This document shows, piece by piece, positions 52,358 through 61,029 of a stretch of DNA of 64,000 nucleotides. Origin of the DNA: Cohnella algarum. Lineage in GTDB: Bacteria > Bacillota > Bacilli > Paenibacillales > Paenibacillaceae. The DNA lies in the NCBI RefSeq assembly GCF_016937515.1, contig NZ_JAFHKM010000002.1:6071001-6135000 (forward strand), read 5' to 3'. The position numbers and the translations under genes are program-made. Position 1 is the stretch's first letter, and each line of letters begins with the position of its first letter. The notes beneath the pieces were generated by a model. The model was not told the DNA's origin, ran no database searches, and was given only the letters and a program-made list of their open reading frames with translations.

Positions 52358-53629
52358 GTGGCCAAGCAGCCTGTCCTGGGAATCCTGACGCTGTATTTGA
52401 ACGATAAAAAAACGCTGGAAGAACGCGCCGTCTACGAAAAAATGATCTCCGCCGGCCAGCAGCTCGGCCTGAATGTGTTCGTCTTTACGCCGGAAGACGT
52501 GGAAGAGCGGACGAACCGCATTCATGCGATGATTTACGATCCCGAGTCGCGCTCGTGGCAGCGCAAGTGGGTCCGGTTCCCCCACATGATCTACGACCGG
52601 TGCCGGATCCAGCGCTCCAAGCGCTTCGAGAAGCTGCTCAGCTTTCGCCGGAAATACGGCCACCTCACGTTTTTGAACCGGCCGCTGCGCAACAAATGGA
52701 CCGTCTACCGGACGCTGGCCAAAGTGTCCGCCTTTCAAAAGCATTTGCCCGCGACCCGGCTGTACGAAGCGTCCGACGACGTCCTGCAGCTGCTTCGCAA
52801 GTTTTCGCTCGTCTATTTGAAGCCGATCAACGGCACCGGCGGCCGCGGGATTTTGCGAATCGAGCGGGCCGGGGGCAAATTGCTCGTCCAGGGACGCGAT
52901 CATCGGCGCCGGATTATCGAGCCGAAGCGGATCACGCGCGAGCAATTGGCGACGACGCTGCGGACGTGGAGCGCGACCGGCGACAAATATATCGCCCAGC
53001 AGGGGCTTCATATCAAGCTGCCGAACGGGCGGGTTCACGACTACCGCATGCTCGTGCAGAAAAACGGCTCGGGCGAATGGGAGGTGACCGGCTGCGCCGG
53101 GCGCATCGGGCCCGCCCGCAGCATTACGTCCAATTTGCACGGGGGCGGCGAAGCTGCGCCGATGAACCGTCTGCTGCGGCAATGGGTCGCCAGCGAAACG
53201 GAGGCGGCGCAAATTCGCCGGACGGCGGAAACGCTCGGCATCGAGGTCGCCCGCCATCTGGAAACGTCCTACGGCGCTCTGTGCGAGCTGGCGCTCGACC
53301 TCGCCATCGACCGAAACGGGCGCGTCTGGCTGCTCGAGGTCAACCCGAAGCCCGCCCGCGAAGTGTTCATCCGCGCGGGCGAGCGGACCGTCTACCGGCA
53401 AGCGATCGTGCGTCCGCTGGAGTACGCTCTCTGGCTTTACGCCCGCAAGCGCGCCGGACGCAGCGGCATGAGCGCGGGACAGACGGGCTCGGGCGACGCG
53501 AGCCGCACCGGAAAGTCCATGATGCGGTCGATCGGGGCGGAAGCCGCCGCGGAAGAAACGGTCGAGGCGGCGCCGCAAGCCTCGGCCGCCGGCGCGGCCT
53601 CGAAGCCGGCCCTTGCCGGCAAGCGGTAG
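52358..53629 (+). CDS. YheC/YheD-family ATP-grasp protein, copy 5, with Ala/Ser-rich tail
   Basis: A 423-residue YheC-type protein starting at GTG 52358 after GGAGG. Family texts are VLGILTLYLNDKKTLEERAV, SLVYLKPINGTGGRGILRIE, YRMLVQKNGSGEWEVTGCAG and LAIDRNGRVWLLEVNPKPAR. After the fold ends near residue 365 it carries a tail of about 55 residues rich in Ala, Ser, Gly and Glu that the other copies lack. The tail looks disordered and could be a coat-anchoring or interaction segment. It is the last gene of the cluster; a terminator follows at 53697. Confidence 0.9.
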   Translation: MAKQPVLGILTLYLNDKKTLEERAVYEKMISAGQQLGLNVFVFTPEDVEERTNRIHAMIYDPESRSWQRKWVRFPHMIYDRCRIQRSKRFEKLLSFRRKYGHLTFLNRPLRNKWTVYRTLAKVSAFQKHLPATRLYEASDDVLQLLRKFSLVYLKPINGTGGRGILRIERAGGKLLVQGRDHRRRIIEPKRITREQLATTLRTWSATGDKYIAQQGLHIKLPNGRVHDYRMLVQKNGSGEWEVTGCAGRIGPARSITSNLHGGGEAAPMNRLLRQWVASETEAAQIRRTAETLGIEVARHLETSYGALCELALDLAIDRNGRVWLLEVNPKPAREVFIRAGERTVYRQAIVRPLEYALWLYARKRAGRSGMSAGQTGSGDASRTGKSMMRSIGAEAAAEETVEAAPQASAAGAASKPALAGKR

Positions 53630-53696
53630 GCTCCGCGAAACGAAAGGAAATTCCCCTGCGTCAGGGGATGATTTTCAAAGCCTTTCCAGCGAAGAA

Positions 53697-53749
53697 GACC
53701 TCGGCCTCCGCCCGATGGCGAAAGCCGAGGTCCTCTCGTTCGCTTTTTT
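53697..53749 (+). terminator. Rho-independent terminator after the YheC/YheD cluster
   Basis: GACCTCGGC (53697-53705) and GCCGAGGTC (53724-53732) form a perfect nine-bp stem with an 18-base loop. A T6 run follows after about ten bases (CTCTCGTTCGCTTTTTT). Confidence 0.6.
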
Positions 53750-53875
53750 GCCGGTTCAAGACGATTTCGCGTCCAAAAAAGGATAAAAGTAGTAGGCGGA
53801 TGGTGCCTTCACACCTCTCCCCCCTATGCTAGAATGAAATTTCAACCTAGATTTTGAGGTGAACTAACAAGCCTT

Positions 53876-54304
53876 ATGAAGTCCGAACAATTGGCGAGCG
53901 CGCCCGAAGAAGGCGTCGTTCCCGCGCAACGCAGAGCATCCAAGCCCTCTTTCATTCCTTTTCTCATTTTGTGGGTCGTTTTGATCGGAGGCGGAATCGC
54001 CGGATCCGTCTGGTATACCGGTTATCTTAAGCAGCAGGTCGCGCAAGATCTGGAACGGCAAACCGCCGCCCAAATCGCCGCGCTTCAATCCGAATACTTA
54101 AACAGGCTCGAACAACTCGAGACGAGCTACGCCGCCGAAATGGACAAGCTTTCCGCCAAAGTCGATACGCTGAACGAGCTGCTGACGTTTACGCAGGACA
54201 ACGCGAACGACAGAACCGATAACAGCAACCAGCTGTACACGCAAATCAGCGAGCTGAAAAAACAGCTGGATCAACTCAAGAAAAACCTGGACGTGCTGAA
54301 ATGA
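53876..54304 (+). CDS. Single-pass membrane protein with coiled coil
   Basis: A 142-residue protein. After a short basic N-terminus comes one membrane helix (FIPFLILWVVLIGGGIAGSV, about residues 26-45). The rest is a continuous charged heptad-type helix (LERQTAAQIAALQSEYLNRL, ISELKKQLDQLKKNLDVLK), so it likely forms a coiled coil on the outer face. The ribosome site GAGGTG is unusually far (about 14 bases) from the ATG. Its stop overlaps the start of the phosphodiester glycosidase gene (ATGA), so the two probably form one membrane-surface unit. Confidence 0.8.
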   Translation: MKSEQLASAPEEGVVPAQRRASKPSFIPFLILWVVLIGGGIAGSVWYTGYLKQQVAQDLERQTAAQIAALQSEYLNRLEQLETSYAAEMDKLSAKVDTLNELLTFTQDNANDRTDNSNQLYTQISELKKQLDQLKKNLDVLK

Positions 54305-55377
54305 TGTCCCCCGTAAAAAAGATGAACCGGACGCTCTTGCTCGCGTGCGCTCCGTTCATCGGCATGATGGGGTGGATCGCCGCCTCCGACTTCTCCGTCA
54401 CGCTGGGGATTTCCGATATGGGCCGCATAAGCGCCGAAACGCCGCCGGCCATCGCCGAGAAAGCGCGGCATGTCGCGGACAAGCTCGACGAAGCCGCCGG
54501 CACCGCGGAGACGATCTCGGCCGCCGTCAAAAAAGTGTCCGAACTGTACGCGAAAACGAACGAAAGCATGCAGGCGATGCTGGCGACGGCCAAGGCGCAG
54601 GTGAATCGCCCCGCCGCCATTTACGACAAGCGGATTACGAGCCGGCTCGGCACGCCGAAGGATTCGGTGACGTCGGACAAGCTGCGGGCGCAGCTGTTTG
54701 CGATCTCGGCGCAAAAGTTCAGCGGATACGCGCTGAAGGTGCAGCTCAAGTCCGCGGACGCGATGAAGCTCGCGCTCGGCAAGGACGAGCTCGGAGGCGC
54801 GGAAACGACGCTGGCCGCCGTCAAGCGGCGCGGCGCCGTCGCGGGCATCAACGCGGGCGGCTTTGCCGACGCGGGGGGCAAGCGTTATCCGATCGGCACG
54901 ACGATCGTGGACGGGGAATACGCGAGCGGCTTTACCGCCAGCTATTCCGATCTGTTCTTCGTCGGCATTAACAAAAATTTGAAGCTCGTCGGCGGCAAGT
55001 TTTCCAGCCAGGAGCAGCTCGACAAGCTGCAGCCGATGTACGGGGCGTCGTTCGTGCCGATCCTGCGCAAAAACGGCGTCAACCAGGCGATACCGTCCAA
55101 GTGGCAATCCAGTCCGGCGCGCGCTCCGCGAACGGTCATCGCCAATTACAAGGACAACCAGCTCCTCTTCCTCGTCATCGACGGGCGGGACGAGAACGGA
55201 AGCTCGGGCGCCACGCTGGAGGAGATTCAAATATTGCTGGAGCGGTACGGCGCGATCGACGGCTACAATTTGGACGGCGGCGGCTCCTCGACGCTTGTCT
55301 TCAAAGGCAGGGTCGTCAATCATCCGTCGGACGGGAAACAGCGTCCGCTGGCAACAAACTTTCTGTTGTTTTCCTAA
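54301..55377 (+). CDS. Phosphodiester glycosidase family protein (NAGPA domain)
   Basis: A 358-residue protein with an N-terminal membrane anchor or signal (TLLLACAPFIGMMGWIAASD), a helical stretch of about 60 residues, and a NAGPA/DUF2233 catalytic domain. Key texts are VAGINAGGFADAGGKRYPIG and DGYNLDGGGSSTLVFKGRVV, the latter holding the conserved Asp-Gly-Gly-Gly-Ser. Related enzymes remove terminal N-acetylglucosamine from phosphodiester-linked glycans, and bacterial members are linked to teichoic-acid or exopolysaccharide turnover. It is coupled to the coiled-coil protein upstream and probably acts at the cell surface. Confidence 0.9.
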   Translation: MMSPVKKMNRTLLLACAPFIGMMGWIAASDFSVTLGISDMGRISAETPPAIAEKARHVADKLDEAAGTAETISAAVKKVSELYAKTNESMQAMLATAKAQVNRPAAIYDKRITSRLGTPKDSVTSDKLRAQLFAISAQKFSGYALKVQLKSADAMKLALGKDELGGAETTLAAVKRRGAVAGINAGGFADAGGKRYPIGTTIVDGEYASGFTASYSDLFFVGINKNLKLVGGKFSSQEQLDKLQPMYGASFVPILRKNGVNQAIPSKWQSSPARAPRTVIANYKDNQLLFLVIDGRDENGSSGATLEEIQILLERYGAIDGYNLDGGGSSTLVFKGRVVNHPSDGKQRPLATNFLLFS

Positions 55378-55654
55378 AAAAAGAACCGGTCCTGGCGACC
55401 GTTCAGCTTCGCCATCGCCTCCTTCGAAAACCCGATGCCGTCGTCGCGGATTTCGATCTCGACCGAGCGGCCCGCTCGATCGCCGTGTTGACCTGGCCGA
55501 GGATGACGTTCAAATCCTGCCGGGTCTGGTTCTCCAGCATTTCGGCGGACTTGCGATAAGCCGTCGTTCCGATGAACAACGAGGGGATGGTGCTGAGAAG
55601 AATAAAAAACAGAAACAGCTTCGTCCTGAAGCGCGTGTTTTTCCATCTTGTCAT
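55374..55654 (-). pseudogene. Remnant of a YesM-type sensor kinase with internal deletion
   Basis: The start MTRWKNTRFRTKLFLFFILL and the following SEMLENQTRQDLNVILGQVN are the N-terminal helix and the beginning of the sensor domain of a YesM-like kinase. At about 55465 the frame changes and the text becomes VEIEIRDDGIGFSKEAMAKL, the G1 box of the ATPase domain. The whole sensor, second helix, His box and N box are missing, and the remainder stops shortly after G1. This is a clear deletion fossil of about 90 codons against nearly 600 in intact kinases. Confidence 0.85.
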
Positions 55655-55790
55655 CGCTTCACCTCATGCATAACAGCGCTTTCAGGTTCATTAAAGGTAA
55701 CATCGCGCCGGAAAAATTGTCAATACGCAAAACAAGGATGCTTTCGTTCCGGCGGTCTGCCGAGCGCAACGCCGCGCCGTGCCGGAACAT

Positions 55791-55823
55791 AAAAAGATCC
55801 CCCGGCTTCCCCGCCGGAGGATC
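55791..55823 (-). terminator. Rho-independent terminator of the former ctaB gene
   Basis: On the minus strand GATCCTCCGGC pairs with GCCGGGGGATC around a short loop (one mismatch), directly followed by TTTTTATG. It lies 20 bases after the ctaB remnant's stop codon and looks fully functional. Confidence 0.8.
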
Positions 55824-55842
55824 GAAATCCAAAGCTGCGATA

Positions 55843-56619
55843 TCAGAACAACGACATGATCAAGGAATAGCCGATGACAAGAACGAACAACAGCGTAAGA
55901 TGATTCAGCGAATAAACGAACATCAGCTTCGCCCATTTGGCCGAGTCCCATTTCCGGTTGCCGACGATGCTGAGCGCGAGCCATCCGGCGCTGAGCAGGA
56001 ATGCCGCGAGGCGAGAAACGAGCTGACCGGGACGAACAACAGGCTGGAGAGGACAAGCAAAGCCAGATAGACGTTCGTTTGCAGATAGGTGCGGCGCATC
56101 CCTTTGACGACCGGCAGCATCGGCACGTTCGCGGCGCGGAGGCATCGCTCCCGACAGGCTGCCGACCTCCGTATTGTAGATCGTGCGGCGCTTTGTCCAC
56201 ATTGTATACGGAAAGACGTACAGGAACAGTCCCAAAAACCCGAACAGCGCGGCAAGCGGCGAAGCGACGTACAGGGCGAGCATTCCGACGACGGCCATGC
56301 CGATCCCGAGCAGCAGCGCGGATCGCGTTTTGATCTGGCCGGTCACGGTCGGGCGTCCCCGGGTCCGCTCCATCATGAAGTCGATGTCCCGGTCGTACAC
56401 GTTGTTAAAGGCGCCGGCGGCGCCGATGACGAGCGCGGATCCGACGATCGCGAGCACGATTTCCCCGATTTTGTCGAGAAAGCGGACGTCGTTCACATAC
56501 AGGGCCATGCTTAGGCCCGCCAGCATCGCGATCAGATTGGATTTGATAATTCCCGTTTTAATCGTTTGGAAAAAAATATTTTGCAGCTCCCGAAACGGAA
56601 GCACTTGAGACGGCTTCAT
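55843..56619 (-). pseudogene. ctaB: Protoheme IX farnesyltransferase (heme O synthase), inactivated
   Basis: The first 150 codons (start ATG 56617-56619, MKPSQVLPFRELQN) are a good CtaB: LIAMLAGLSMALYVND, the prenyl-binding NNVYDRDIDFMMERTRGRP and YNTEVGSLSGAMPP. At about 56138 the frame jumps to RAANVPMLPVVKGMRRTYLQ, with roughly 40-50 codons missing (including the second Asp-rich motif). Near 56015 it shifts back to LSAGWLALSIVG and ends YSLIMSLF. Intact CtaB has about 300 residues. The deletion plus a second shift make loss of function certain unless assembly is wrong. Confidence 0.88.
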
Positions 56620-56884
56620 CGATTCTTTTCCCGCATCGGCGATTTGTAAAAAAAGGCACAATAATGTCATGAAGGTGTGACAGCCCCGTTACGAAAAGAG
56701 CCACTTCTTCCCAATATTCCCGCGAATACGGATCTTTATTTGCGATAGGCTCGGCGGCGAGCGCGTCGTCCGGCACCCCGTCCGTGCCTCCGGCAAAATT
56801 CCAGGCAAGCGTAATATGGCAGTCGTCCGGATGCGTCCATTTTCGAAACGGTTCTTCGGCTATCTTTAAGGTTATACTGAAGTG
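56620..56884 (-). pseudogene. Unidentified C-terminal gene fragment at the edge of the low-GC island
   Basis: Directly after the MFS stop codon, a minus-strand frame reads ITLKIAEEPFRKWTHPDDCH, then ITLAWNFAGGTDGVPDDALA and SREYWEEVALFVTGLSHLHD. It has normal protein character and the higher GC of the older chromosome. It has no start codon of its own; the frame's first ATG lies inside the MFS gene. It looks like the tail of a gene whose front was lost when the island joined here. I do not recognise the family. Confidence 0.5.
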
Positions 56885-58068
56885 TTCCTTCTCATGTTCG
56901 ACACGATAAGCAACAGTCCGGCTCCCAAAAACGCGCTGACTGTACAAGCAAAATACATAAGTGAAGGACCGCCGATATCCAGCAAATATCCGTTCAGCAA
57001 GTTACCTGCAATTCCCGCTAACCCTACGAAGACCATATTGAAAATGCTTTGTCCGGTTGCCTGCAGCCTTTTACCTGCAGTGTTTGCTACATACTCCACG
57101 GCTGCGATGTAAAAAAATCCGAACGACAACCCATGCAACACCTGGATGGCGATCATGACATCGGACGACGGAAACACCCATTGGATCCCCCACCGCAGCA
57201 CATAAGCCGTCGCCGCAATCAACAAAAGCCGCTCTCTTCCCAGTTTCGCGGACAAGCGCGAAGCAATCAGCATGGATGGCACATTCGTCGCGGAAGCGAG
57301 CAGGAGTGCGACGCCAGTCATGGCATAAGTGCCGCCGGCCAGTTGAAACGAAAGCGTAAAATAGGAATTAAATGCCGTCAATGTCTGATTGATCATAAAG
57401 CATCCGGCCAAAAAGAGAAGAAATCTTCGGTTTATCAGAAGCTCCCGAACGCCGTTTGTAAATGAAGCAGCCGCTACCTTTGACTTCGTTGAGGACGGCA
57501 GGAATAGAATCGCGATCAACCCGAGCAAATTGATGAAGGCGAACGGGAGCCATAATGATGTAAGCGAGAACCATGACAGATACAATCCTCCCAAGTACCC
57601 GCCCAAAGCGTTTCCAAGACTGCCAAGGCTTCGAATGGACCCGTATGTCGCATTTGATTTTTTCGCCGCTTCCACCGCATATGCATCCGCTATTGGTGCA
57701 TAAGTCGCGGAAAAGACAATTGACATGATATAGGCGACGCTGATGACCGCAACCCACTGCAAATTGTAAAAGTAGGCTGCGCAGGCCGGGATCAGCATAC
57801 TGAGTGCCAGCACGAACTTCGTTCGTTCGTAACGGTCAACGATAAAGCCCCACACCGGCTGTGCGAGAATGGATGCGAAGGTTCCCGCAGCCATGATCCA
57901 GCCGACCGTGCTGCTGTTCAAGCCATGATGGGCAAGAATCAATGTCAAGTACGGATTGAACACGCCGCCGGCCAGTCCGTTCGTGAAATAGAGTCCCCGA
58001 AGCTTGAATAGTGCGCTGAAAGAAAACGCATGAGCGGTTATACGTTCGGCAAACGCCAATCTTTTCAT
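56872..58068 (-). CDS. Major facilitator superfamily transporter
   Basis: A 398-residue membrane protein with twelve likely helices. The loop between helices 2 and 3 has a version of the MFS motif (VWGFIVDRYERTKFVLALSM). It resembles the sugar or nucleoside symporter branch (FFYIAAVEYVANTAGKRLQ). The ATG lies three bases after the stop of the glycosidase gene, so they are translated together. It probably imports or exports a sugar handled by this operon. GC is lower than in the genes to the left. Confidence 0.88.
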   Translation of the reverse strand: MKRLAFAERITAHAFSFSALFKLRGLYFTNGLAGGVFNPYLTLILAHHGLNSSTVGWIMAAGTFASILAQPVWGFIVDRYERTKFVLALSMLIPACAAYFYNLQWVAVISVAYIMSIVFSATYAPIADAYAVEAAKKSNATYGSIRSLGSLGNALGGYLGGLYLSWFSLTSLWLPFAFINLLGLIAILFLPSSTKSKVAAASFTNGVRELLINRRFLLFLAGCFMINQTLTAFNSYFTLSFQLAGGTYAMTGVALLLASATNVPSMLIASRLSAKLGRERLLLIAATAYVLRWGIQWVFPSSDVMIAIQVLHGLSFGFFYIAAVEYVANTAGKRLQATGQSIFNMVFVGLAGIAGNLLNGYLLDIGGPSLMYFACTVSAFLGAGLLLIVSNMRRNTSV

Positions 58069-58071
58069 GAA

Positions 58072-60156
58072 TCAAACGTCCGAGATGTTTCTTTTAACAA
58101 AACGGACAACACCATCCTTGGCGCTATAGTCGTAGGTTTCGCCGCGGTATCGGATACCCGCCACGCAAGTTTCTCCCCATGGCGGAGCAATCGGAACGAT
58201 ATTACCGTTTAGCGGTGGCATAAGACCTAGTCCGCCATACAAAACGGCAGCGGCTGGCATACCGCTCCAACCCTGCAGATCGGAACCTTTACCATAGACT
58301 GGATCGTAATATTCCACTGGCGTCAACCATTGACGTTCCAATCCGTACGTAAACCATCGTGTCAGAGGATATTCCCAATCTTTTCGCGACAGCCGCAACT
58401 TGGCCCAAGCGAGGATTCCGCTCCAATACGGCCAGTCGCTTCCGTTATGATAGCGTAAAGGGTAAGCGGACTTTTCGACCAGGTGTTCGACGTTTGAATA
58501 CTGCGGGAAGACCGTCATGACCCCCCAATCGCCGTAGGGCTGTTCGTCGTTGTTTCGAGTTTCGAGGTTGGCGGTGAGCAAATCCAGGATACGCTGTTGA
58601 TCTTGTTCCGCACCGATCCCGTAAACCGGAGCAAGCGCCTGCTCAACCGAAATATTATTTTCCTGTTTCCCTTCTCCCCCGATGTTTTCGTAGTTCCGGT
58701 AGCCAACAGCATCGTCCCATAACCGTTCGTGCAGCTTTACCGTCAGGCTGGTCGTATTAGCGTCCCAAATTTCCCTTTCAGTCGAAACGTTATCTCCCGA
58801 GGCAGTCCATTTTTCCGCATAAACCATGATTTCCGCAAAGCATTGGCGCGCCCTTAAATAAAGCAGTGAATCGTAAGCGACCGCACCTTGACGAACGACA
58901 TTGTCGCACCAATCCCGACGATTGTCCGGTTTTACCAGCAATTGAAGTTCGCGTTCGATAATCCCGTTTAATTTTTCCATGCACAATCCGGCCCATTCAA
59001 GAAGGGTCCGACCGTTCACCGTTTCCGCAAGCAACCCTTTGTCATGCGTCCAGGCCAAGTAGTCGTGCAGCATCATGACGAAGAAAGATGGCGAATCATA
59101 GTGGTCCGGCCAAAACTGTTCAAAACGATCCCGAAGCACGTTATAAATAACCGCGCTCGGACACGAACCGTCATTCGAAATTGCATGCGCAAGCGTAACG
59201 ATCTCGTTCCGAACCCATTCCGGCTTGAACGGCAAGAGCGGCAGCAACGTCCAGTAACCGTCCCGGAAGTAGGTGCGGGAAGGGCTCTGATAATTGACCC
59301 CGGCATAAAACGCGGCGAACTTTTTCCCGCTGACCTTGTAGGACGAATGCGATACGTTCAGGCAAGCCGCGACAAGCGAATTCAGAGTCTCTTGACCATT
59401 TGCCGAGAAGGATTCTTTCAGCCACGACCGGTAGCTTTCCGCCGCTTCCCAATCCGCGGCCGCCCCCTCTGCGAGCTCGTCGGAGGCCAGAGGTTCCATA
59501 CCTCCGGTAATCCCCAATGTAAAGACAACCTTTTGTCCGGGCCGGGCAAGGTCGACGAAGTCGAGAACCATCCGTGGACCTTCTTGTTCGATTCTCTCAG
59601 CTCTATGACTGGAAGCAAGACGAACCGAATAATCCGCTCCGAATTCCGCCTCCCAGACGGTGCGCAATTCGTTCCAGGCTTCCTTCATCTTGGTTGCATG
59701 ATAACTTCCATGTTTCTCAACCATTGCGGACATATAGCCTTTCAGGTCCCACTGCATGCCGTGCCGAAGCAAAATCCGGGCCGGTTCCGATCCCTGATTT
59801 TCAAATTCAAAGCAAATATAAAGCGCATTCCGTTCATTTCCGCTATACTGCTTCACCCTTACCGACACCCCGTCCAGTTCTTCAGCGGAGAGGTAGTCTA
59901 TTTCCATCCCGCGGCCAAGCACCTCGATTCGCTTGCGGTGTCTGTAGGGCAGGCGTTTGCCGTTAACCGACCAGGCGGCAAACCAGCTTTTCTCCGTTAA
60001 GAGAGACCATTGCCCGGCAACCGAGTATTTCGAAACGCCACCGTTGCCATCGAACTGCGCAAGCAGAGAAATGTTGGAAATATCGTATTCTACAGGATTG
60101 TACCATGCGGCTTCTGTGACGATGCTGTGATTAAGGGGATAGGATACGGTGTTCAT
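58072..60156 (-). CDS. Six-hairpin glycosidase, amylo-alpha-1,6-glucosidase/GDE-like
   Basis: A 694-residue cytoplasmic enzyme. The N-terminal third is a beta-rich domain. The C-terminal part is an (alpha/alpha)6 barrel with texts like glycogen-debranching enzymes (SPSRTYFRDGYWTLLPLLPF, DDAVGYRNYENIGG, HNGSDWPYWSGILAWAKLRL). Candidate acids are Asp in YFRDGYW and Asp/Glu in NGSDWPYW and YGDWGVM. The exact GH family and linkage cannot be told by eye. No signal peptide is present, so it should process sugars brought in by the adjacent importer. Confidence 0.8.
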   Translation of the reverse strand: MNTVSYPLNHSIVTEAAWYNPVEYDISNISLLAQFDGNGGVSKYSVAGQWSLLTEKSWFAAWSVNGKRLPYRHRKRIEVLGRGMEIDYLSAEELDGVSVRVKQYSGNERNALYICFEFENQGSEPARILLRHGMQWDLKGYMSAMVEKHGSYHATKMKEAWNELRTVWEAEFGADYSVRLASSHRAERIEQEGPRMVLDFVDLARPGQKVVFTLGITGGMEPLASDELAEGAAADWEAAESYRSWLKESFSANGQETLNSLVAACLNVSHSSYKVSGKKFAAFYAGVNYQSPSRTYFRDGYWTLLPLLPFKPEWVRNEIVTLAHAISNDGSCPSAVIYNVLRDRFEQFWPDHYDSPSFFVMMLHDYLAWTHDKGLLAETVNGRTLLEWAGLCMEKLNGIIERELQLLVKPDNRRDWCDNVVRQGAVAYDSLLYLRARQCFAEIMVYAEKWTASGDNVSTEREIWDANTTSLTVKLHERLWDDAVGYRNYENIGGEGKQENNISVEQALAPVYGIGAEQDQQRILDLLTANLETRNNDEQPYGDWGVMTVFPQYSNVEHLVEKSAYPLRYHNGSDWPYWSGILAWAKLRLSRKDWEYPLTRWFTYGLERQWLTPVEYYDPVYGKGSDLQGWSGMPAAAVLYGGLGLMPPLNGNIVPIAPPWGETCVAGIRYRGETYDYSAKDGVVRFVKRNISDV

Positions 60157-60192
60157 GCCAACCAGCTCCAGTCGGGTAAATGTGTGAATACA

Positions 60193-61023
60193 TTACTTGG
60201 ACGAGCCTTGAGAAAGGCCGCTAACGAAATGTCTTTGAAAGAACAGGAAGAGGATAATGATCGGAATAACCGCAATGACTGTGTAAGCTGCCATCGGCCC
60301 CAGTTCTCCCATCCGTTGGCCTAGCGCGTTGCGCAATCCTACCGGAATCGTACGAACTTCGTCGGAAGAGGTAAGGGTGAGCGCGATCATGAACTCGTTC
60401 CAGGTCCGGACGAAAACGAGGATTGCCGCGGCCGCAAGACCTGGCCGGACTAGAGGAAGCAAAATCGTAAAGAAGATGCGCATGCGGGAGCACCCGTCGA
60501 TCATCGCGGCCTCTTCAATTTCCATGGACAGACTTTCGAGGAAATCCTTCATGACAAAAATGACCATCGGAATTCCTGTAGCCGTGTACGCCAGAATAAC
60601 GGCCCACAGCGAATTCAGCAGCCCCAGTGCATGCATAAGGACGTAGAGCGGAATGACGGTCAGAAGCGCCGGAATCATCCGAACAGAAAATATTGCCATA
60701 AAAATCGTGTTCCGAAACGGGAATTTTAATCTTCCAAGGGCATAGCCGGCAAGTGAACCCAGCAAAAGCGACAATACGAGCGAAACCCCGGTTACGATCA
60801 CGCTGTTCATGAAATAGGTGACGATCGGAGAATTTTGGATCGCGCTGATGTAATTTCCCCAAGTCGGACTTTGAGGGAAAAAGGTAGGCGGAAAGCTGCC
60901 CCATTCAGCCGCCGGCTTGAGTGACAGCATAGCGATCCAAAGCAGTGGCCCGAGCGAAATTGCCGCCCAGAACAACACGGGCAAATAGGCGACAAATGTC
61001 CAGATCCGGTCCTTTTTTTTCAT
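60193..61023 (-). CDS. Carbohydrate ABC importer permease, MalG-like
   Basis: A 276-residue permease with six helices. The EAA loop is IEEAAMIDGCSRMRIFFTIL and the C-terminus is RHFVSGLSQGSSK, typical of MalG/LacG-type proteins. The ribosome site GGAGG lies in the last codons of the upstream permease gene, six bases from its stop. It is one half of the importer with the frameshifted MalF-like partner. Confidence 0.92.
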   Translation of the reverse strand: MKKKDRIWTFVAYLPVLFWAAISLGPLLWIAMLSLKPAAEWGSFPPTFFPQSPTWGNYISAIQNSPIVTYFMNSVIVTGVSLVLSLLLGSLAGYALGRLKFPFRNTIFMAIFSVRMIPALLTVIPLYVLMHALGLLNSLWAVILAYTATGIPMVIFVMKDFLESLSMEIEEAAMIDGCSRMRIFFTILLPLVRPGLAAAAILVFVRTWNEFMIALTLTSSDEVRTIPVGLRNALGQRMGELGPMAAYTVIAVIPIIILFLFFQRHFVSGLSQGSSK

Positions 61024-61029
61024 CCCAGG

